A DNA stretch of 64,000 bases from Ascidia mentula (taxonomy: Eukaryota > Chordata > Ascidiacea > Phlebobranchia > Ascidiidae). Below the pieces are notes generated by a model. The model was given only the letters and a program-made list of their open reading frames with translations, was not told the origin of the DNA and made no database searches. The DNA is taken from NCBI GenBank assembly GCA_947561715.1, contig OX387197.1:21602266-21666265 (forward strand), written 5' to 3'. A program made the position numbers and the translations under genes. Shown here piece after piece: positions 62,690 to 64,000 of this stretch (its first letter is position 1; every line of letters starts with the position of its first letter).

Positions 62690-64000
62690 ATTGGTGCTTG
62701 AATTGTGTTTATTCGATAACCAAATAGTAATCGCGAAATAGGTTTAAAAAGTTAAACATAAGTAATAAATCGTTCATGCAAGTACACATGTAGGTTTTTT
62801 GTTATGGCCACAACACTTGCCCATTTTACGTGCATTGCAAAAAAACATTATAGTTGTGCCACAAGCATAAAATAACAATGGAAGTGAATCAATGTTTGAA
62901 GACTGCTGCTACAAGCCTGGGTTGCGCACAATGCCGGGACCTCGCAACAGACGCATTATGCTCGGTTTGTCGACGGCAAACATGCAAACAGACGGGCCAT
63001 GGCAACCAAATTGCCCCACTTTGCGTCCATTGCATTCACCCGAGAAGGCGGGTCCCGTGGTTTGTCTGGTTTGTCGGTCACACACAATGGACGCACGTAA
63101 ACGAAAACGCGATTTTGGCCTATTTCAAAACACCTATCTCAACCACAAGGAACCCATGGCGCGGTTGGAGGGACAAGTCGGCTTTGAATATGCCCGATGA
63201 TGGGGCCTTGACAGTGGTTATTTCGAGGTGTAGAAAGGTGGGTGAGCTGTTGAACGCTCGTGATGGGGACAATACGTTTCCGTTTCTGGGAATGTCACCT
63301 ATTGTGTCGGGGTATTTAGAAAAGCCGTCGTGCGAACGTGTAATTTTGAATGCTAAGCGGTTGGCGCACGTTTGCCCACTGTCCGAAGAACAGTGAAAGA
63401 ATGCGTGTTTTTTGCGACTTGATCGTTTCCTCTCGCCGTCCTTTAACAAATGACTGACAACTGAGGTTGAAGGACGTGAAAAAAAGCCAGGAAAAACGCC
63501 CAGTGGTAAACTGCTGCATAGTCCAGGAGGTACTGAGGAAATCTACCGACAAACTGATTGACAAAAAGTTAACAGTCAAGGGGTCCATCATCCTTTGTTG
63601 TTACGTGTCTTGTGTCAAAGAGTCAAGATTAAGCACTTCACATTCCTAAACAAACGATACTACATCCATGTATGAGTGAATATCACTGTTATGACAAATC
63701 ATAGTTTCACACTTGAGTTCACTATCGAACGGGGTAGGTCAACAAATCGTCCCGCTGAGCGAATTCCGATCAAGGGGTTCGCAAGGGTCTAACAAATTAG
63801 CTAATCAAGTAATAGCGCACGGTCGATAATCCCTTAAGTGGTGAGCGCGCTTCGCAGTTCGAGTTAAGCGTTATCGATCCGCGAAGTCAATCGGATTTGT
63901 ACGAGATCGATCTGACCAAAGTCACGGAGCGCTGCTTGATTAAAATACATGGAGATGACTTAGAGTGAAAAAGCGGATCGCACTGTGAGATCGTTGGAGA
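62690..64000. other. Right end of window, no supported gene
   Basis: A 180-codon plus-strand ORF (62854-63396) overlaps long ORFs on both strands and has no recognisable domain or splice logic. Nothing else stands out. Confidence 0.4.

Noticed and set aside
62854-63396. 180-codon plus-strand ORF with several CxxC-like pairs
   Set aside because: It overlaps long ORFs in other frames on both strands; the Cys spacing fits no zinc-finger family and no splice or poly(A) context was found.

Overview
The window looks like a compact invertebrate deuterostome genome, most likely a tunicate (Ciona-like). Genes have many short GT-AG introns and sit close together, and the four recognisable proteins are of animal type and read closest to chordate versions. 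The organism call is inference; no species marker was found.

Layout. (1) 395-3900, + strand: the 3' exons of a HOOK family dynein adaptor, cut by the left edge. (2) 5413-11454, - strand: a complete eight-exon short-chain dehydrogenase of the retinol / 17-beta-hydroxysteroid dehydrogenase type, convergent with HOOK. One intron holds a hAT-type DNA transposon that itself contains a modular minisatellite. (3) 12376-12693, + strand: a small single-exon ORF with a strong signal peptide, unrecognised. (4) 13447-17310, - strand: a complete 13-exon CWC27, the spliceosomal cyclophilin. (5) 18755-47804, - strand: agrin, from the poly(A) signal up to a linker exon just before the first Kazal module. Nearly every exon was joined by reading splice sites and phases. 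The N-terminal (NtA or signal) exons were not found and should lie further right.

The agrin order from the N-terminus is: Kazal/follistatin modules, an extra SEA-like domain, more Kazal modules, a Cys linker, two laminin EGF modules, a last Kazal module, an acidic Ser/Thr/Pro-rich linker, SEA, a second Ser/Thr linker made of mini-exons, LG1, two EGF, LG2, EGF, LG3. This is the vertebrate plan, except for the SEA-like insert among the Kazal modules, a degenerate Kazal module and the missing EGF before LG1.

(6) 47805-64000 is gene-poor. It holds a few unplaced exon-like ORFs and, at 60213-62687, a non-autonomous DNA transposon with CACTA-type ends and subterminal arrays of a CGTGTTGTT motif. 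The genes share no pathway. HOOK acts in dynein transport, the dehydrogenase in retinoid or steroid metabolism, CWC27 in splicing, and agrin in basement membrane or synapse.
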